Positions 25,103 through 36,292 of a DNA stretch of 64,000 bases are shown here, in pieces (the first letter of the stretch is position 1; each line of letters starts with the position of its first letter). Where the stretch lies: assembly GCA_963930645.1 (NCBI GenBank), contig OZ005653.1, forward strand, positions 114,448,259 to 114,512,258, read 5' to 3'. The notes under the pieces were generated by a model. The model did no database searches. It was not told the origin of the DNA and saw only the letters and a list, made by a program, of their open reading frames with translations. The DNA is from Salticus scenicus (Eukaryota > Arthropoda > Arachnida > Araneae > Salticidae). The translations under genes and the position numbers were made by a program.

Positions 25103-25810
25103 TGTGAGGGAATGAGGTTAAGTCAATAGTAGGTCGCCGCAGGTATGCGGCGGGAAAGCAAATTGCAGCGCAGCGCCAGAGTTGGAGAAAGTCTGATACC
25201 AGCACGCCCAGTGACGTAATACTTGGGATTTAGGATGTTTCGTCGCCAACATTTGGCGGTGCTTCATATTGCGTCGGAAGGATTTTATGCTGGCGTAGAA
25301 CCACAACGGAGAAAATAATTTGCGTAGTGTAAGTGAATACGAGTAGCTGTTGGGGATTTGGAGAGCGTAACGATTGGAGGTGGTTGGTTTCAATATGAAT
25401 ATATATCGAAGTGTTTTGTTAGCAAGTGTGTTGTGTTGGACGGATAGTAAGTTTGGAGTAAAATTATTATGAGTAGCTGATGAAGTAAAGCGTCGTATTA
25501 TTAGGAGTTGATGTTTAGCTGAATTGCCGAGAGAGTTAGCTGAGAAGTGATCGTGATCATTCCTTGATAGTGCGGATATAGGCGTGTCAAGTCGTCAAGT
25601 GAGAGCAGCCCCAAGCTTCTTTTGTATTATTATTTCTCCAAGGGTGAGAGCCAAATTTTACATTCTCTTACTTTATTTAAGTGCTATTTATTGAGTTCTT
25701 CATTAATCGACGTTACTGCCCTAAAGAAATTACAAGTGGTAATAAATTTTGATTTTAACTTGTATCTGAGTCTTGTCTAACCTTCCATTAAGCTAAACTT
25801 AGTTAAAACA
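25103..25810 (+). mobile_element. Solo or 5' LTR, probably Gypsy-like
   Basis: This 708-bp stretch starts TGTGAGGG and ends AAAACA (TG...CA). It is GC-richer than its surroundings and has AATAAA at 25741 near its end, as expected for an LTR poly(A) signal. TGGGGTATCAAGC follows within 2 bases and looks like a tRNA primer-binding site. No second LTR or pol gene follows; sequence returns to AT-rich DNA by about 25880. I read it as the left end of a truncated retrotransposon. Single-copy boundaries make this uncertain. Confidence 0.4.
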
Positions 25811-25879
25811 ATGGGGTATCAAGCTGATCGAGACCGGATGGAAACCCCACAACGTCTACCAAGTACGAGATTAAATTTT

Positions 25880-26240
25880 GGTGATTATTGTCAAACTTCA
25901 TTACTGGATTTATTTATTACTTTTTTAAATTAAAATTTAATTTTGGATTTAAGTAGTATAATCCAGCCCAAGTGTTCAAATATATATATATATATATTTT
26001 TTTTTTTTAAGACAAACTATATAAATAGTTATATTATAAGTATTCTGAAAATTTAGTCAAATTTTAAGAGTGCAGTGATTGCTAAAACTGCAATTATAAA
26101 ACATATTTTCCGAAAATAATTGAAAAATAATATGTGTAACTAATTACTTTAGACATCATTAAGAGTTAAAATTTAATTCCACGTATACTAAATTATTTGA
26201 AAATAAAACAAAATAGTTCAGTAATAAATTATTACTCTTT

Positions 26241-26271
<31 letters not shown>

Positions 26272-26482
26272 AGAGAGATATTTATTATAAAAGCAGAATA
26301 AAAATGTATAATTAAAGTATAAGAAGAAAACTGTTATGTAAGAACATTTTCAAATTTTACATAAAATGTTTGTGTGCATAAAATGCATGTTATACTGCTT
26401 TGTTAACTTAATTAACGAAAACTATATTTTAGTGAAGTAATTTATGATTTATTAAAACATTATTTATTTAAAGGTATAAATA
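25880..26482. other. AT-rich spacer
   Basis: No gene. (TA)n tracts at about 25980-25998 and 26244-26270. Confidence 0.65.
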
Positions 26483-27810
26483 CAAAGGGCATTCCATAAA
26501 AACTGAGAGTAAAATCATAAAAAATCAATAAATATATTTACAACAAAAAATACATCATTCTTTTTCAAAATACCTTCCGTCAGATTATATGCAACGGTCC
26601 CATCGTTCAACCAACTTTTCAAAACAAGCAGAGAAGCCCTTTTCCGGAAGCTGCTTGAAAGAACCCTTCACTGCTGAAATAACCTCAGAATCAGTATTAA
26701 ATTTTCTGCCACGGAGCTTCTCCTTCAATGTCGGAAACAACCAGAAATCGCATGGTGCGAGATCTGGACTGTAAGGGGGATGTGGCATGATTATAATATT
26801 GCATTTACTAAGATATTGATGAAGAGAAGTAGCGACATGCGGGAGAGCATTATCGTGATGTAATGTCTAATTACCTACCAGTTCATGACGCTTTCTCGAT
26901 ATGTGTTGTCGCAAAATTTTCAAAACTGAAACATAATATTCACCATTCACAGTAGTTTTTGGAGGCACAGCATGCTGATAGATTACACCTTTATAATCAA
27001 AGAAAATAATCATCATGACCTTTCCAGCAGATTTGGTTTGTCGGATTTTTTTCGGAGGTGGAGAATCAGTATGTTTCCATACACTTGTTGCGGACTTGGT
27101 ACGGGGATCATAATTATGCACCCAAGTTTCATCATCTGTTATTACAGTCTTTAGGAGATTTGGATCATTTTGAAGCATCTGTTTCCATTCACAACATTGG
27201 CGAATTCTTGTTTTCATTTGTTCTTTAGTAAGGTGATGAGGGACCCATCTGGAACAAACATAGCGAAGCTGTAAATTGTTGCGTAAAATGCGAAATATCG
27301 ACGTTTTCGAAATATTTGTTGATGCCGCTATCTCCTCACATGTCATTCGCGATTTTCCTGAAGGATTACCTACACAGTGTTAACATTTCGATCATTCACA
27401 ACACTTTTTGGTCGCCCATGCCTAGGAGCCCGTTCTGCAGACAAACGACCTTTCTTGAAATCACCATGCCATCTAAGAATCGTAGACTCACCAAAACATT
27501 TGTCTTTCTAAGCTTCTTTCATTAACTTAACTGTTTCTGGAGCTGTTTTGCCCAAACGGTAGCAAAATTTTATGGCACAACGCATTTCATTTTTTAACTC
27601 TGAATCACTCATCTCCATGTCTGTAGGGCAAATAAAACAGTTCTTTAAACAAGCACAGAAATAGGAAAATAAAATCCTCTGCTTCGTTTATAATTTTGTA
27701 TAAACGTACAGTTAAAAGTTTGAAAAAATCGCCTGAACTTCTATTTTTTAGTTTTGCGGTGTTGCCACTACGTAAAGAAATAACTCTCAGTTTTTATGGA
27801 ATGCCCTTTG
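26483..27810 (-). mobile_element. Mariner element, 1328 bp, inactive
   Basis: Inverted ends CAAAGGGCATTCCATAAAAA and its complement at 27810 are near-perfect over 28 bp and are flanked by TA at 26481-26482 and 27811-27812. Length and layout are those of a complete mariner. The transposase on the minus strand is broken. Confidence 0.9.
26585..27618 (-). pseudogene. Mariner transposase (DD34D), broken
   Basis: The reading starts at ATG 27618 (MEMSDSELKNEMRCAIKF), a mariner N-terminal helix-turn-helix region. In-frame TAG stops follow near 27508 and 27376, then a frameshift near 27350. The central 159 codons (27346-26867) are open, with MTCEEIAASTNISKTSIFRI and the first catalytic Asp in TDDETWVHNYDP. 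A stop and frameshift near 26867 precede HHDNALPHVA (second Asp). SPDLAPCDFWLFP (third Asp, last D of LAPCD) sits in the 26788-26585 frame. All three catalytic residues survive, but at least two stops and two frameshifts rule out activity. TIRs fit a single complete insertion. Confidence 0.9.
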
Positions 27811-28076
27811 TAGTTAAATAAATAAATATGATCTCAGATGGTTTTCTATTAAAATTACCTGTAACGTTTAAAAAATCTTTCACGATATTATTTTTAAGTT
27901 TTAAATAAGAACTACGTATTTTTTTTTTTCAATTGATTTGTATAATAAAATTTAAATATAATTATTAGTCACATAATTAAAAAGTTATATTATTAAAAAC
28001 TATTAAAATGTAAGATTCCGATTTTTTTTTTTTTTTTAACTTCCTTTTTTTAATTATTCAGATTTATCTTTATATA

Positions 28077-28647
28077 CAGAGTCGTTATAATTAAACTTCC
28101 CTTTTAAACACCATACTAAAGCGCAAATGGGTGAACGGAACGCAACGAAATTTGGTGTATAGACAATACACGAGATGCGCTCATTTACTTTCGAAAAAAA
28201 AAAAAAAAAAAAAGGTCCAAAACGTCCACCAGAGGTCGCCTTTTCCAGAAAAACATTAAATTTAACACAATAAACGGCCAAAACGGAATACAGAAACAAT
28301 ATTAATCATAAGCAACATAAAACATGACAACGTTTGCAAATGTTTTATACCCTAACCTGTTTTGCATAAAGCTTCGCCTTCTTCGCAAGCATACAAATCC
28401 CGACAACTTTTCCCGATTTTACAAGTTATTACTCATAATTCTTTTTCTGGATTGTTAATAGTATTTCTATATTCCGTTTTGGTCGTTTATTGTGTTTAAT
28501 TTAATGATTTTCGGGAAAAAATGTAATGTTTTTCCAAATTATGTGAGCGCATCTTGTGTATTGTCTATATATCAAATGTCGTTGAATTCCGTTCTCCCGT
28601 TTGCGCAGTAGGAAGCTAAAGGGGAAGTTTAATTATAACCACCCTTT
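28077..28647. mobile_element. Non-autonomous element with long inverted arms, 571 bp
   Basis: GTTATAATTAAACTTCCC near the left end is inverted near the right end (GGGGAAGTTTAATTATAACC). Similarity continues inwards for over 100 bp, including blocks around TTGTGTATTGTCTATA and GAGCGCATC. The centre contains a separate 28.30-28.43-kb stretch. There is no ORF of note; the frame at 28299-28054 is made partly by a poly-A run. The superfamily is not identified. Confidence 0.65.
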
Positions 28648-28686
28648 ATATATATATATAAGGAAATTTGTATGTGTATGTATGTA

Positions 28687-28935
28687 CTACTCCGATTCAA
28701 AAAATTAGAATAATGTAAAAAAGAATGAGTTTGATGTTGCTAACGCGTCAATTTGCATACTGCGTCCAGGAAAAAATATATTAAAAGTATCTAATTATCT
28801 TCAGAGCATTTATAAATATAACATAAATATTTATTTTTATCTGATATATTAATAATTAACTATTTAAAAAATATTAGAATAATTCAAAGAAATAGAATAC
28901 CTCGATAGCATGGTTCAAAAAATTAGAATATTCAA
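28687..28935. repeat. Left IR/DR end of the Tc1 element
   Basis: The outer repeat (28687-28715) and inner repeat (28909-28932) share the core TTCAAAAAATTAGAATA. In IR/DR transposons both are transposase binding sites. Confidence 0.85.
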
Positions 28936-29053
28936 ATTTTTCTTATAAGTTGAGAGAACGGCTGCGGGATTAACATCTGTGGGACTATAAAATGTGCTCC
29001 GTTGAAAATGAAAAGTCGTTTGGCATTTGATTGTAGCGTAGTATTTGCTTAAT

Positions 29054-30073
29054 ATGGGACGAAAGAGCGATTTATCTGAGGCTGTGAAATATCGTATTGT
29101 GTACTTGCACGAAATAGGAAAAACACAACTTTTTATAGCAAAAGAAGTGAAATGCTCTCAAGCAAGTGTGAGTAGAGTTTTGAGAAAATATTCTAATAAT
29201 AAGTGTTTTCAAAATAAACACTTTAAAAGTGGTCGAAAGCCAGTAACTTCAAGAAGAGATGAAAGGCAATTGAAAAAGATTGTGAAGAAACATCGTTTTC
29301 GGAGTGTGAGATATGTGCATAGAAAATGGAAAGAAATGGGTATAAATGTCTCCAAATCTACAACACTACGACGACTTCGCAAATTAGGTTTTAGATCACG
29401 TGTGCCTAAGATAAAGCCATTCTTATCATCTAAGCAAAGGGCTGCTAGAGTTAAATGGTGTAAACAAAGGCTATTTTGGGATCACGACGATTGGAAAAAG
29501 ATACTTTTCAGCGATGAAAGTGTGTTTTGTGTGTCTCACGGAAATCAAGGTATACGTGTCTGGAGACTCAAACATGAAGCTTATAAGAAAGAATGTTTAA
29601 AACGTTCGTTTAAATTTGCGACCTCTGTTATGGTATGGGGCTGCATGACTGCTGAAGGCCCAGGCAGGTTGTGTATTGTTTCCACAACAGTCAATTCAGA
29701 AGTCTATCAAGAAATTCTTGAACATTTCATGATTCCTTCAGCTGAGGATTTATGTGATGACGATTTCTTGTTTCAGCAAGATTCAGCTTCTCCCCACACT
29801 TCCAAATCAACAACTAAATGGCTCAAAGAGAAGGACATACCTGTACTCCCTTGGCCTGCAAACTCACCCGATCTAAATCCTATCGAGAATTTGTGGGGAA
29901 TTATGAAGAAACGACTTCAAGAAGTTGCGCCTAGAGACAAAAAAGAACTTATTTCTAGTATAAAGAGCATATGGGCGAATTTGGATAAAAAAGATTGTGA
30001 ACCTTTAGTTAAAAACATGCCAAAACGTTTAAGAGCTGTCATTAAAGCTAAGGGTGATGCAACAAAGTACTGA
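29054..30073 (+). CDS. Tc1-like transposase (DD34E), intact
   Basis: A cut-and-paste transposase that binds the IR/DR ends and inserts at TA. ATG at 29054 (MGRKSDLSEAVKYRIVYL) gives 339 residues, the usual Tc1 length; a TTG nine bases upstream is not needed. An N-terminal paired-type helix-turn-helix pair lies at about residues 5-110, including a GRKP linker. The catalytic core has FSDES (first Asp), FQQDSASPHTS (second Asp) and SPDLNPIENLWG (Glu), with exactly 34 residues between the second Asp and the Glu. There are no stops or frameshifts. It is the only protein in the element and fills the space between the 250-bp ends. Intactness of all three catalytic residues, the linker and the ends suggests a recently active copy; expression cannot be judged from sequence. 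Confidence 0.95.
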   Translation: MGRKSDLSEAVKYRIVYLHEIGKTQLFIAKEVKCSQASVSRVLRKYSNNKCFQNKHFKSGRKPVTSRRDERQLKKIVKKHRFRSVRYVHRKWKEMGINVSKSTTLRRLRKLGFRSRVPKIKPFLSSKQRAARVKWCKQRLFWDHDDWKKILFSDESVFCVSHGNQGIRVWRLKHEAYKKECLKRSFKFATSVMVWGCMTAEGPGRLCIVSTTVNSEVYQEILEHFMIPSAEDLCDDDFLFQQDSASPHTSKSTTKWLKEKDIPVLPWPANSPDLNPIENLWGIMKKRLQEVAPRDKKELISSIKSIWANLDKKDCEPLVKNMPKRLRAVIKAKGDATKY

Positions 30074-30118
30074 TTAGCAAGTAAAAATACTTAGAGTTTA
30101 AATTATGTTCAATATATT

Positions 30119-30366
30119 TTCATTATTCTAATTTTTTGAACCATGTTAGAAAGTATTCTAATATTTTGAATTTTTTGTTGTTAGCTGATTTAAATATATT
30201 TTCTATTTCATTGTAATGTGTTTACATTTTTATAATCTGCAAAATATGCAGATTCATATTATAGTACTTTATATTTGATATTGTTGATTATTTATTTGAT
30301 AAATTCGATTTTCATTTCCCTTGACCATATTTCTTTTCATTATTCTAATTTTTTGAATCGGAGTAG
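30119..30366. repeat. Right IR/DR end of the Tc1 element
   Basis: Mirrors the left end. The inner repeat (30121-30145) ends TTTTTTGAACCATG and the outer repeat (about 30338-30366) ends TTTTTTGAATCGGAGTAG. An extra degenerate copy (TATTCTAATATTTTGAA) lies near 30153. Confidence 0.85.
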
Positions 30367-30651
30367 TAGACAAAATAGCTCAAATACGATATCTCTGACA
30401 GTCACGTTATTCGACACTTAAGCACTTCACGAAGTGTCCAAGTGCACTTTGAATATACAGGTGTTGGGCAAAATAATTGAAACATATGCATTCTTTTACG
30501 TTTTAACGAATATCTCCATCTTAAAAAAAAAAAAAAAAAAAGAAAAAAAGTGTTGTTCTTGAATTTTGGGAATAAGAAAAACATGTATTTCCTCATACTT
30601 TCCAGCAAAGATCCATGAAAGCATTTATTGGGCGAACAATAAATCCAATAA

Positions 30652-30697
<46 letters not shown>

Positions 30698-30753
30698 TAG
30701 CAGGCTCTGCCCGCTTCGCTGGTCACTATATTTAAAGGAAACTCTTTGGTACA

Positions 30754-31290
30754 ACTATAGTATCTCCCCACAGCTGAATTTGGCGATATTTCTTTGGCAC
30801 TGATTTGATCGATAACGACTTCGTTTTGAACTGTTTGTGGTATAATATGGCACCCTGCATGCTATTTATTTTGGATTTATGATTTTATGATTTATGATTT
30901 ATAATTTAGCTTATGACTATATCATTTATGATATATGATGGTAAACTTCGATATACACCCACAACGATATTTGGCGATTTTTATTTGGCGCCGTTTTGAA
31001 CGATAACGATGTCGTTCTGGACTGTTTGCGATATAACATGGCAGCCTATATGTTGCTTATTTTAGACTTGTGATTTTATGTTTTATGATTTTTGATTTAG
31101 ATTAGGATTTTATCATTTATCATTTATGATATATGATTTTTAGATATATGATTTAGCCATAATCGCCAACAAAAAATCGCCATATATCGTTGTGGGTGTA
31201 TATCGAAGTTGTTCCTATATGATTTATGATTTTTAGATTTATGATTTACCCATAATCGCAAAATTCAGTTGTGGGGAGATACTACAGTTA
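30754..31290. mobile_element. MITE with ACTATAGTATCTCCCCACA ends, containing a second MITE
   Basis: The left end ACTATAGTATCTCCCCACAG and the right end (GTGGGGAGATACTACAGTTA) are complementary. Inside, AACTTCGATATACACCCACA (30944) and its complement (to 31211) bound a shorter relative with the same GCGATTTTT subterminal block. Repeats of ATGATTTATG fill the body. No coding potential. Confidence 0.65.
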
Positions 31291-31320
31291 TAATAACAGG
31301 AGACTTGGCGTTGGAATATT

Positions 31321-31524
31321 AAAACCCGAATAAACTACTACGTCAGAAACGCCAAAGAAAAATATTTGAGATGCATACAGCTGTTTTGGTAGCCTTAAGT
31401 GTACCGTCTTCAGTGCAAAAAGAATTTTGCACTGAAGACGGTACTCTTAAGGCTACCGAAACAGCTGTATGCAGCTCAAATATTTTTCTTTGGCGTTTCT
31501 GACGTAGTAGTTTATTCGGGTTTT
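31321..31524. repeat. Near-perfect 204-bp palindrome with a hammerhead-like motif in each arm
   Basis: The arms 31321-31422 and 31423-31524 are almost exact complements, from AAAACCCGAATAAACTAC inwards to TTTTGCACTGAAGACGGTAC. There is no spacer to speak of. The right arm on the plus strand has the hammerhead-type order listed separately. The left arm has AAAA in place of GAAA. Confidence 0.9.
31426..31470 (+). ncRNA. Hammerhead-ribozyme-like motif
   Basis: Order on the plus strand: TGCA, CTGAAGA, stem GGTA/TACC, GAAA, CAGCTG, TA, TGCA. This fits stem I (TGCA/TGCA), core CUGANGA, stem II, GAAA, and a palindromic stem III too short for a hairpin within one molecule. Small type I hammerheads of this kind are known from Penelope-like elements and are thought to act as dimers. 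One extra base separates CTGAAGA from stem II, so self-cleavage is uncertain. Confidence 0.4.
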
Positions 31525-31855
31525 AAGATACTATAGTTGTTCCCCCGCTGCCTTCGGCAGCACTTGTTCGTCCTCGCAGTCGAAGAACATGAAGTAGTCC
31601 TTTTATATTTGAATCCCAGTTACTTATGAACAACATTATACGTGATGTATATAATATTTGCTTTCAAGTTATTTCCTATATTTATTTGATTTAATCGATC
31701 AACCATAGAATGCCAGCAGTTTCAAGCCAAATATAATATTACAATACGGCTACGTCTATCGCATGAGACAATTATTATTATCATTATTATTGTTATTATT
31801 ATTATTATTTTGTGGTTATACATACTTTATGCTTAGTTAATAGTAGTTGGGGAAC

Positions 31856-32100
31856 AACTTCAGTATATCCCCACAGCGATATTTGGCGATTTTTTGTTGG
31901 CGATTATGGCTAAATCACACATCTATAAATGATAAATGATAAATGATTAAATCATAATCTAAATCATAAATCATAAAACATAAAATCATAAATCCAAAAT
32001 AAACAACATACAGGGTGCCATATTATATCGCAAACAGTCCAGAACGACATCGTTATCGTTCAAAACGACGCCAAAAGCTGTGGGGATATACTGAAGTTAT
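31856..32100. mobile_element. MITE, relative of the 30.94-kb one
   Basis: The left end AACTTCAGTATATCCCCACA is inverted at the right end (TGTGGGGATATACTGAAGTT). The GCGATTTTTTGTTGGCGATT block and the inverse of the TCGTTCTGGACTGTTTGCGA block link it to the MITE nested at 30944-31211. Confidence 0.7.
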
Positions 32101-32924
32101 ACCGTAGTTGGTATATAGAAAAATTTAAAAAAATAATTAATATGTAAACTTGATCATGGTAAAGCCTTAAAAGCCCATGGCGTCTTTTGAATTTTTGTCG
32201 CCGTTTTAGATCAAAATGTAATTTATGCAATTATTGTTCCTCTTTCTTTCTATCTTTTCCATGGCGAAAAGTGTCCGATCTACTTCAGCATCAAAATTTA
32301 AAAAATTGTCCAGAATTATCAATAAGTAAATACCTTTAATATAATGCTGAATTAGCTTTTATGCCAAGCGTGACCAAAAATCTAAATTTGGGGTATATAT
32401 AAAACATGCTATGAAATAAAATGCAGAAGAAACATTTGTATTATTACTATTTTATTTTATTGTTATAAAGACGTCATTCACCAATTTGACATTTACTCAA
32501 ATTTTAATTTTCGCGTGAAAAAATATTTAATTTTATGTTGAAAAAAAAAAATAAATAAATAAATAAAAATCTCATAAAATTTTTTGGCAACAATTAAAAA
32601 TTTAAATGGCTTATATTAAGGCAATTACCAGTTTATTATTTTCATATTTTAATTAATTTTAAAAAATCTAATCAAAATTCCAGTATAAATAGTAGCCTAT
32701 GTTCTATTCCAGGCTATTATCCATCTCTGTACCAAATTTCATTCAGACCCGTTTAGTCATTGTGGCGTGATTGAGTAACAAACATCCATCCATCCAAACT
32801 TTCGCATTTATAATATTAGTATAGATATATTTGTGATTACCCTGTATCTGTTAATGCGTCCATTCATCTGTATATCGTCCATTCATCACAGTATAGAGTG
32901 TCGTATATATATAAAATCAATAAA

Positions 32925-33265
32925 GGAAAATTCATGGAAATGTTGTGAATAAATGAGCTGGTTTTCAGTTGTTTTCTAAAAACGTGTTTACGATAAGGGG
33001 TCATTCACAAATGAAAATTTGTATCAGAAATAAACTATGTTACACAATGAAATTTAATACAATATTTGTGATTCTTTTTTTTTTTTTTTCTTAGTTATGT
33101 GTTTTATACCTATAAAAAAAGAAAAATTAATGGTTTAAAACGAAAAATGAAACTTTTTTATATGATACAAATTTTCATTTGTGAATGATTCCTTGACGTA
33201 AAAACCTTTTTAGAAAAAAGGTGAAAAACAGCTCATTCAATAATCCATATCTCTATGAATTTTCC
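32925..33265. mobile_element. Foldback element, arms about 105 bp
   Basis: The left arm starts GGAAAATTCATGGAAATG and ends CACAAATGAAAATTTGTATC. The right arm is its diverged complement (TGATACAAATTTTCATTTG to CTATGAATTTTCC). The centre is AT-rich and non-coding. Confidence 0.7.
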
Positions 33266-33490
33266 TGATATTCAACTGGATTTTTTTTTATAAAGTATAT
33301 AGTTTGTATTAAACTATATTAATATTCCTTTGCAAAAATCCAAGCATGCGCAGTAATATATATATATTTTTTTTTTACTAAAACTGTACATATCCCTTTG
33401 AACATTAAATGCATTTGTCTTAAACTATAGTATAATGATTTAGGCACATGTTGTCATGTTTTCCGAAAGTTTCACGACATTTCGAAAAAA

Positions 33491-33521
<31 letters not shown>

Positions 33522-33686
33522 CATTTATAGTTATAAAGTAAAAAAACTTGAGAAAAACTTTTGCGTTTTTTAATAAAATATTTACATCTCTTTAAATATT
33601 CAAGATAGCCTCCTAAATCTCTACACACATATACAATATAACATTTATAACCACATGTAATATTTTCAGACGTATGATACAAAGCA

Positions 33687-33726
<40 letters not shown>

Positions 33727-33899
33727 GATTTTTTGTTCGCCCCCTAAAGTCGTTCGTGACAAAATCTTGGCTGAAAAATGTAAGAAAAGACATGATTCCT
33801 TATTCAAAAAAATTAAAAATACAATAAGTATTTTCCGAGATATTCGGCAAAGCGTAAAAAAATGAGAGTGTTTCCATTATTTCGTCTAACACCTGTACT

Positions 33900-34482
33900 T
33901 CAGACTTTGTTAAAGTATATATATCAGAAATTAAATATTTATTTTTTTTTTTTTTAAGTAAGAGGTTTACAATTAGTACATCAATGGATATGTGCATTGC
34001 CACAAATTAAACTAATTAAAATTAAAAATTTACTTACAAACTACAAAAATATATTTCTTAAAATCAAACCAATTAACTTCCATTTCTAGAAGACATTTTG
34101 ATTTCTTTTAAACGCCCTACCTTGCAATATACAATTTATTAAGTTTTAATACGTGCCATCATTAACTTCAGAATGATAAAGGCAATTGTTTAAACGGGAA
34201 AAGAGTATAACGGCTGAAAAAAAAATGTTTCTTCTTTATGAGAATATTTTTTTTTCGAAAATTTCTATTATTTCGCTCATTATTTTTTTTCTGCAGATAA
34301 TAAAATTTTCATATAATATTCATCATTTCACTGATAAGTATCAAGCTCATTAGTATATTTTACAGTGATACAAAGAAAATACTAAATTTTATGCTTTTGG
34401 TAATTACTAAATAACCCTATTATTATTTTAATGTGAAAATTCCAGGAATAATCCACGTTTAAAAAGCTTTAATACATTAATA
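33900..34482. other. AT-rich non-coding stretch
   Basis: No gene or TE end recognised; only poly-A/T runs. Confidence 0.6.
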
Positions 34483-35164
34483 TACCGGGTGATTCAAAAT
34501 AGATGTTACAGCGATTATCTCGTAGACTAAGAAAGATAGAAACATACTTCCAATTACAAAATTAGAGCAAATTAAGAGTAGATTTCAAATATGGCACATT
34601 TTTTGTAAAAGGGGCTGTATACATATTAAATACAAAATTTAATTTTTATACGGCCCCTCCTATCATGTGACTTATATTTAGAAAATTATTCTCCTCGCTC
34701 TAACAAAAAAAAAAAAAAAAAAAAAAAAATCATCTCTCTAAGTCAAAATCTCGTTGAGTTATTGCAATTTGAAAATGATGACTTACACCACTTTTTTTTC
34801 AATTTTGGCATCTATTTTTCGAAGCCAACGGGCTGACTTTAGGGGGTTATCTATGAGATGAGAAAAATTAAAAAAAAAAAAAGCCTTTATTTTAAAATAG
34901 CAACTAAAATCATTCAAGCACGTGAAATCGACAGTTTTAAGAACTTAATGCAAATTTACATTTTTTATTTGCATTTTTTATTTCGTATTGTTAAAAAATG
35001 TAATAGTTAAATTTCTTAGGGGTCACCTGCAAATTAAAACACGTTAAGAGAGGAAAAAAATTAAAATTCTAGCAAAACCGTGTGGAATTTTCGCGCTTTA
35101 TTTTTACCACTTTCCATCATGGTTGAAAAATTTAATGACTTCGGCTCTTTAACAATTCCAGCCA

Positions 35165-36010
35165 GGTTGAAAAGTGTTAATGACTTCGATTTGTCTGTCT
35201 GTCCATTCGTCTTTCTGTGTGTCCGCGCTCTAACTCCCGTGAATATTCATAGAATTTCCTGAAACTGATATATGTTATTTGAGTTCACTATCGGAAGTTC
35301 CTTATTGAAAATGGAGTGCATACCTCTGCTAGCTTGTGCACAGGGACACCCGAAAGTATTCCAAAGCATTGTGTTCTATGAGAGGTATTTTTATAAACCA
35401 TATTTTAATACCTTTAATTTATGCATATATTAATAAAATTGAAATACGTTATTAAAGTTTTCTATCGGATATTTTCTATAAAAAATGGAGTAAACACCAT
35501 CACTGGTTTGTATACAGGGACACCCGAAAGTATTCCAAAGCATTCCGTTCTATGTGAAGATATTTCTATAAACCAAATTTTAATTACTTAGCATAAATCT
35601 TAATGAAATTGAAATATGTTATTCATATGCACAAAAGAATGCTTTCTGTAGTGTACAGTACGATTAGCATTAGATTTACACGGCACACAAAAATATTCAG
35701 TTACGTTAAGGGTTATTATTGGACATTTGCTGGAATTGCATTTTCGTTTACATTAAAATTTTTTTAACAATTTTTAACAGTGAATAGGATTTCAATTTGC
35801 ATATTTTTTTGTCTGACTGTCCATCTGTCCGTCTGCCAGCCCTCAGTGTCTGTAAACATTTTCAGAAATGATATATGTTATCCAGGTTTACTATATGATA
35901 TTCCCTATTTAAAATGGCCTTAATTAATTCTCTACAATTGGTTTATGTACAGAAACGCATATAAAATGCTAATGTATTGCGTTTTGGGGCAGACATTCTT
36001 ATAAATTACA
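35165..36010 (-). repeat. Diverged partial copies of the 8.46-kb repeat family
   Basis: TGTCTGTCTGTCC tracts followed by ACAGGGACACCCGAAAGTAT and GCATT.TGTTCTATG recur near 35190-35390, 35465-35560 and, weaker, 35810-36000. This order matches the inverse of the family at 8.46-12.84 kb. Divergence is high. Confidence 0.55.
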
Positions 36011-36292
36011 TTTAAATAAATTTATACTGTAAAAATCATAAGGAAATTCATATTTATTGTTAATATTCTAAATGTGTTAATATGATATCGTATAGATGTA
36101 TAATTCTAGGTCAGGGGGGTTACCGCCATTCTCAAACCCCGTTTAATTATAGTGCCTATACTTATCAAAACAAAAATCAAGTCTGTTATCAATTTCCTTG
36201 AAACTTGCAAATCTTGATCAACTTTTCAAGTGGCAACTAGATATGAAATCCGAAGTTCCAAATTCGCATTTCCTGTAGTTATTACTTTCTCA

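Larger units (their letters stand above)
28687..30366 (+). mobile_element. Tc1-family transposon, 1680 bp, apparently intact
   Basis: The ends CTACTCCGATTCAAAAAATT (28687) and its complement (to 30366) match and are flanked by TA at 28685-28686 and 30367-30368. Inner repeats CATGGTTCAAAAAATTAGAA (28909) and the complement (30121-30145) give about 250-bp double-repeat ends of IR/DR type. The ORF between them is uninterrupted, so this copy may be recent or active. Confidence 0.95.
30697..32826 (+). mobile_element. Retroposon (SINE/RTE-like) with nested insertions
   Basis: The head reads ACTAGCAGGCTCTGCCCGCT. The tail near 32770-32825 contains GAGTAACAAACATCCATCCA and TTTCGCATTTATAATATTAG, a 3' end I associate with widespread arthropod retroposons. 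No reverse transcriptase is visible. A head fragment of related type is at about 8165-8195 on the other strand. The body is interrupted by MITEs at 30.75-31.29 and 31.86-32.10 kb and by the palindrome at 31.32 kb. Confidence 0.45.
30458..33895. mobile_element. Foldback MITE split by later insertions
   Basis: The left arm starts CAGGTGTTGGGCAAAATAAT at 30458 and runs to about 30655. The right arm (33722-33895) is its diverged complement, ending CGTCTAACACCTG. Both outer ends are flanked by TA. Both arms stop inwards at CCAATAA next to a (TA)n tract (30656-30696 and 33688-33721). The simplest reading is a short palindromic MITE with a TA-rich centre into which about 3 kb of other elements was inserted. 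Confidence 0.6.

Noticed and set aside
24925..25110. True tRNA gene
   Set aside because: Only a B-box-like segment is present; no acceptor or anticodon stem could be formed.
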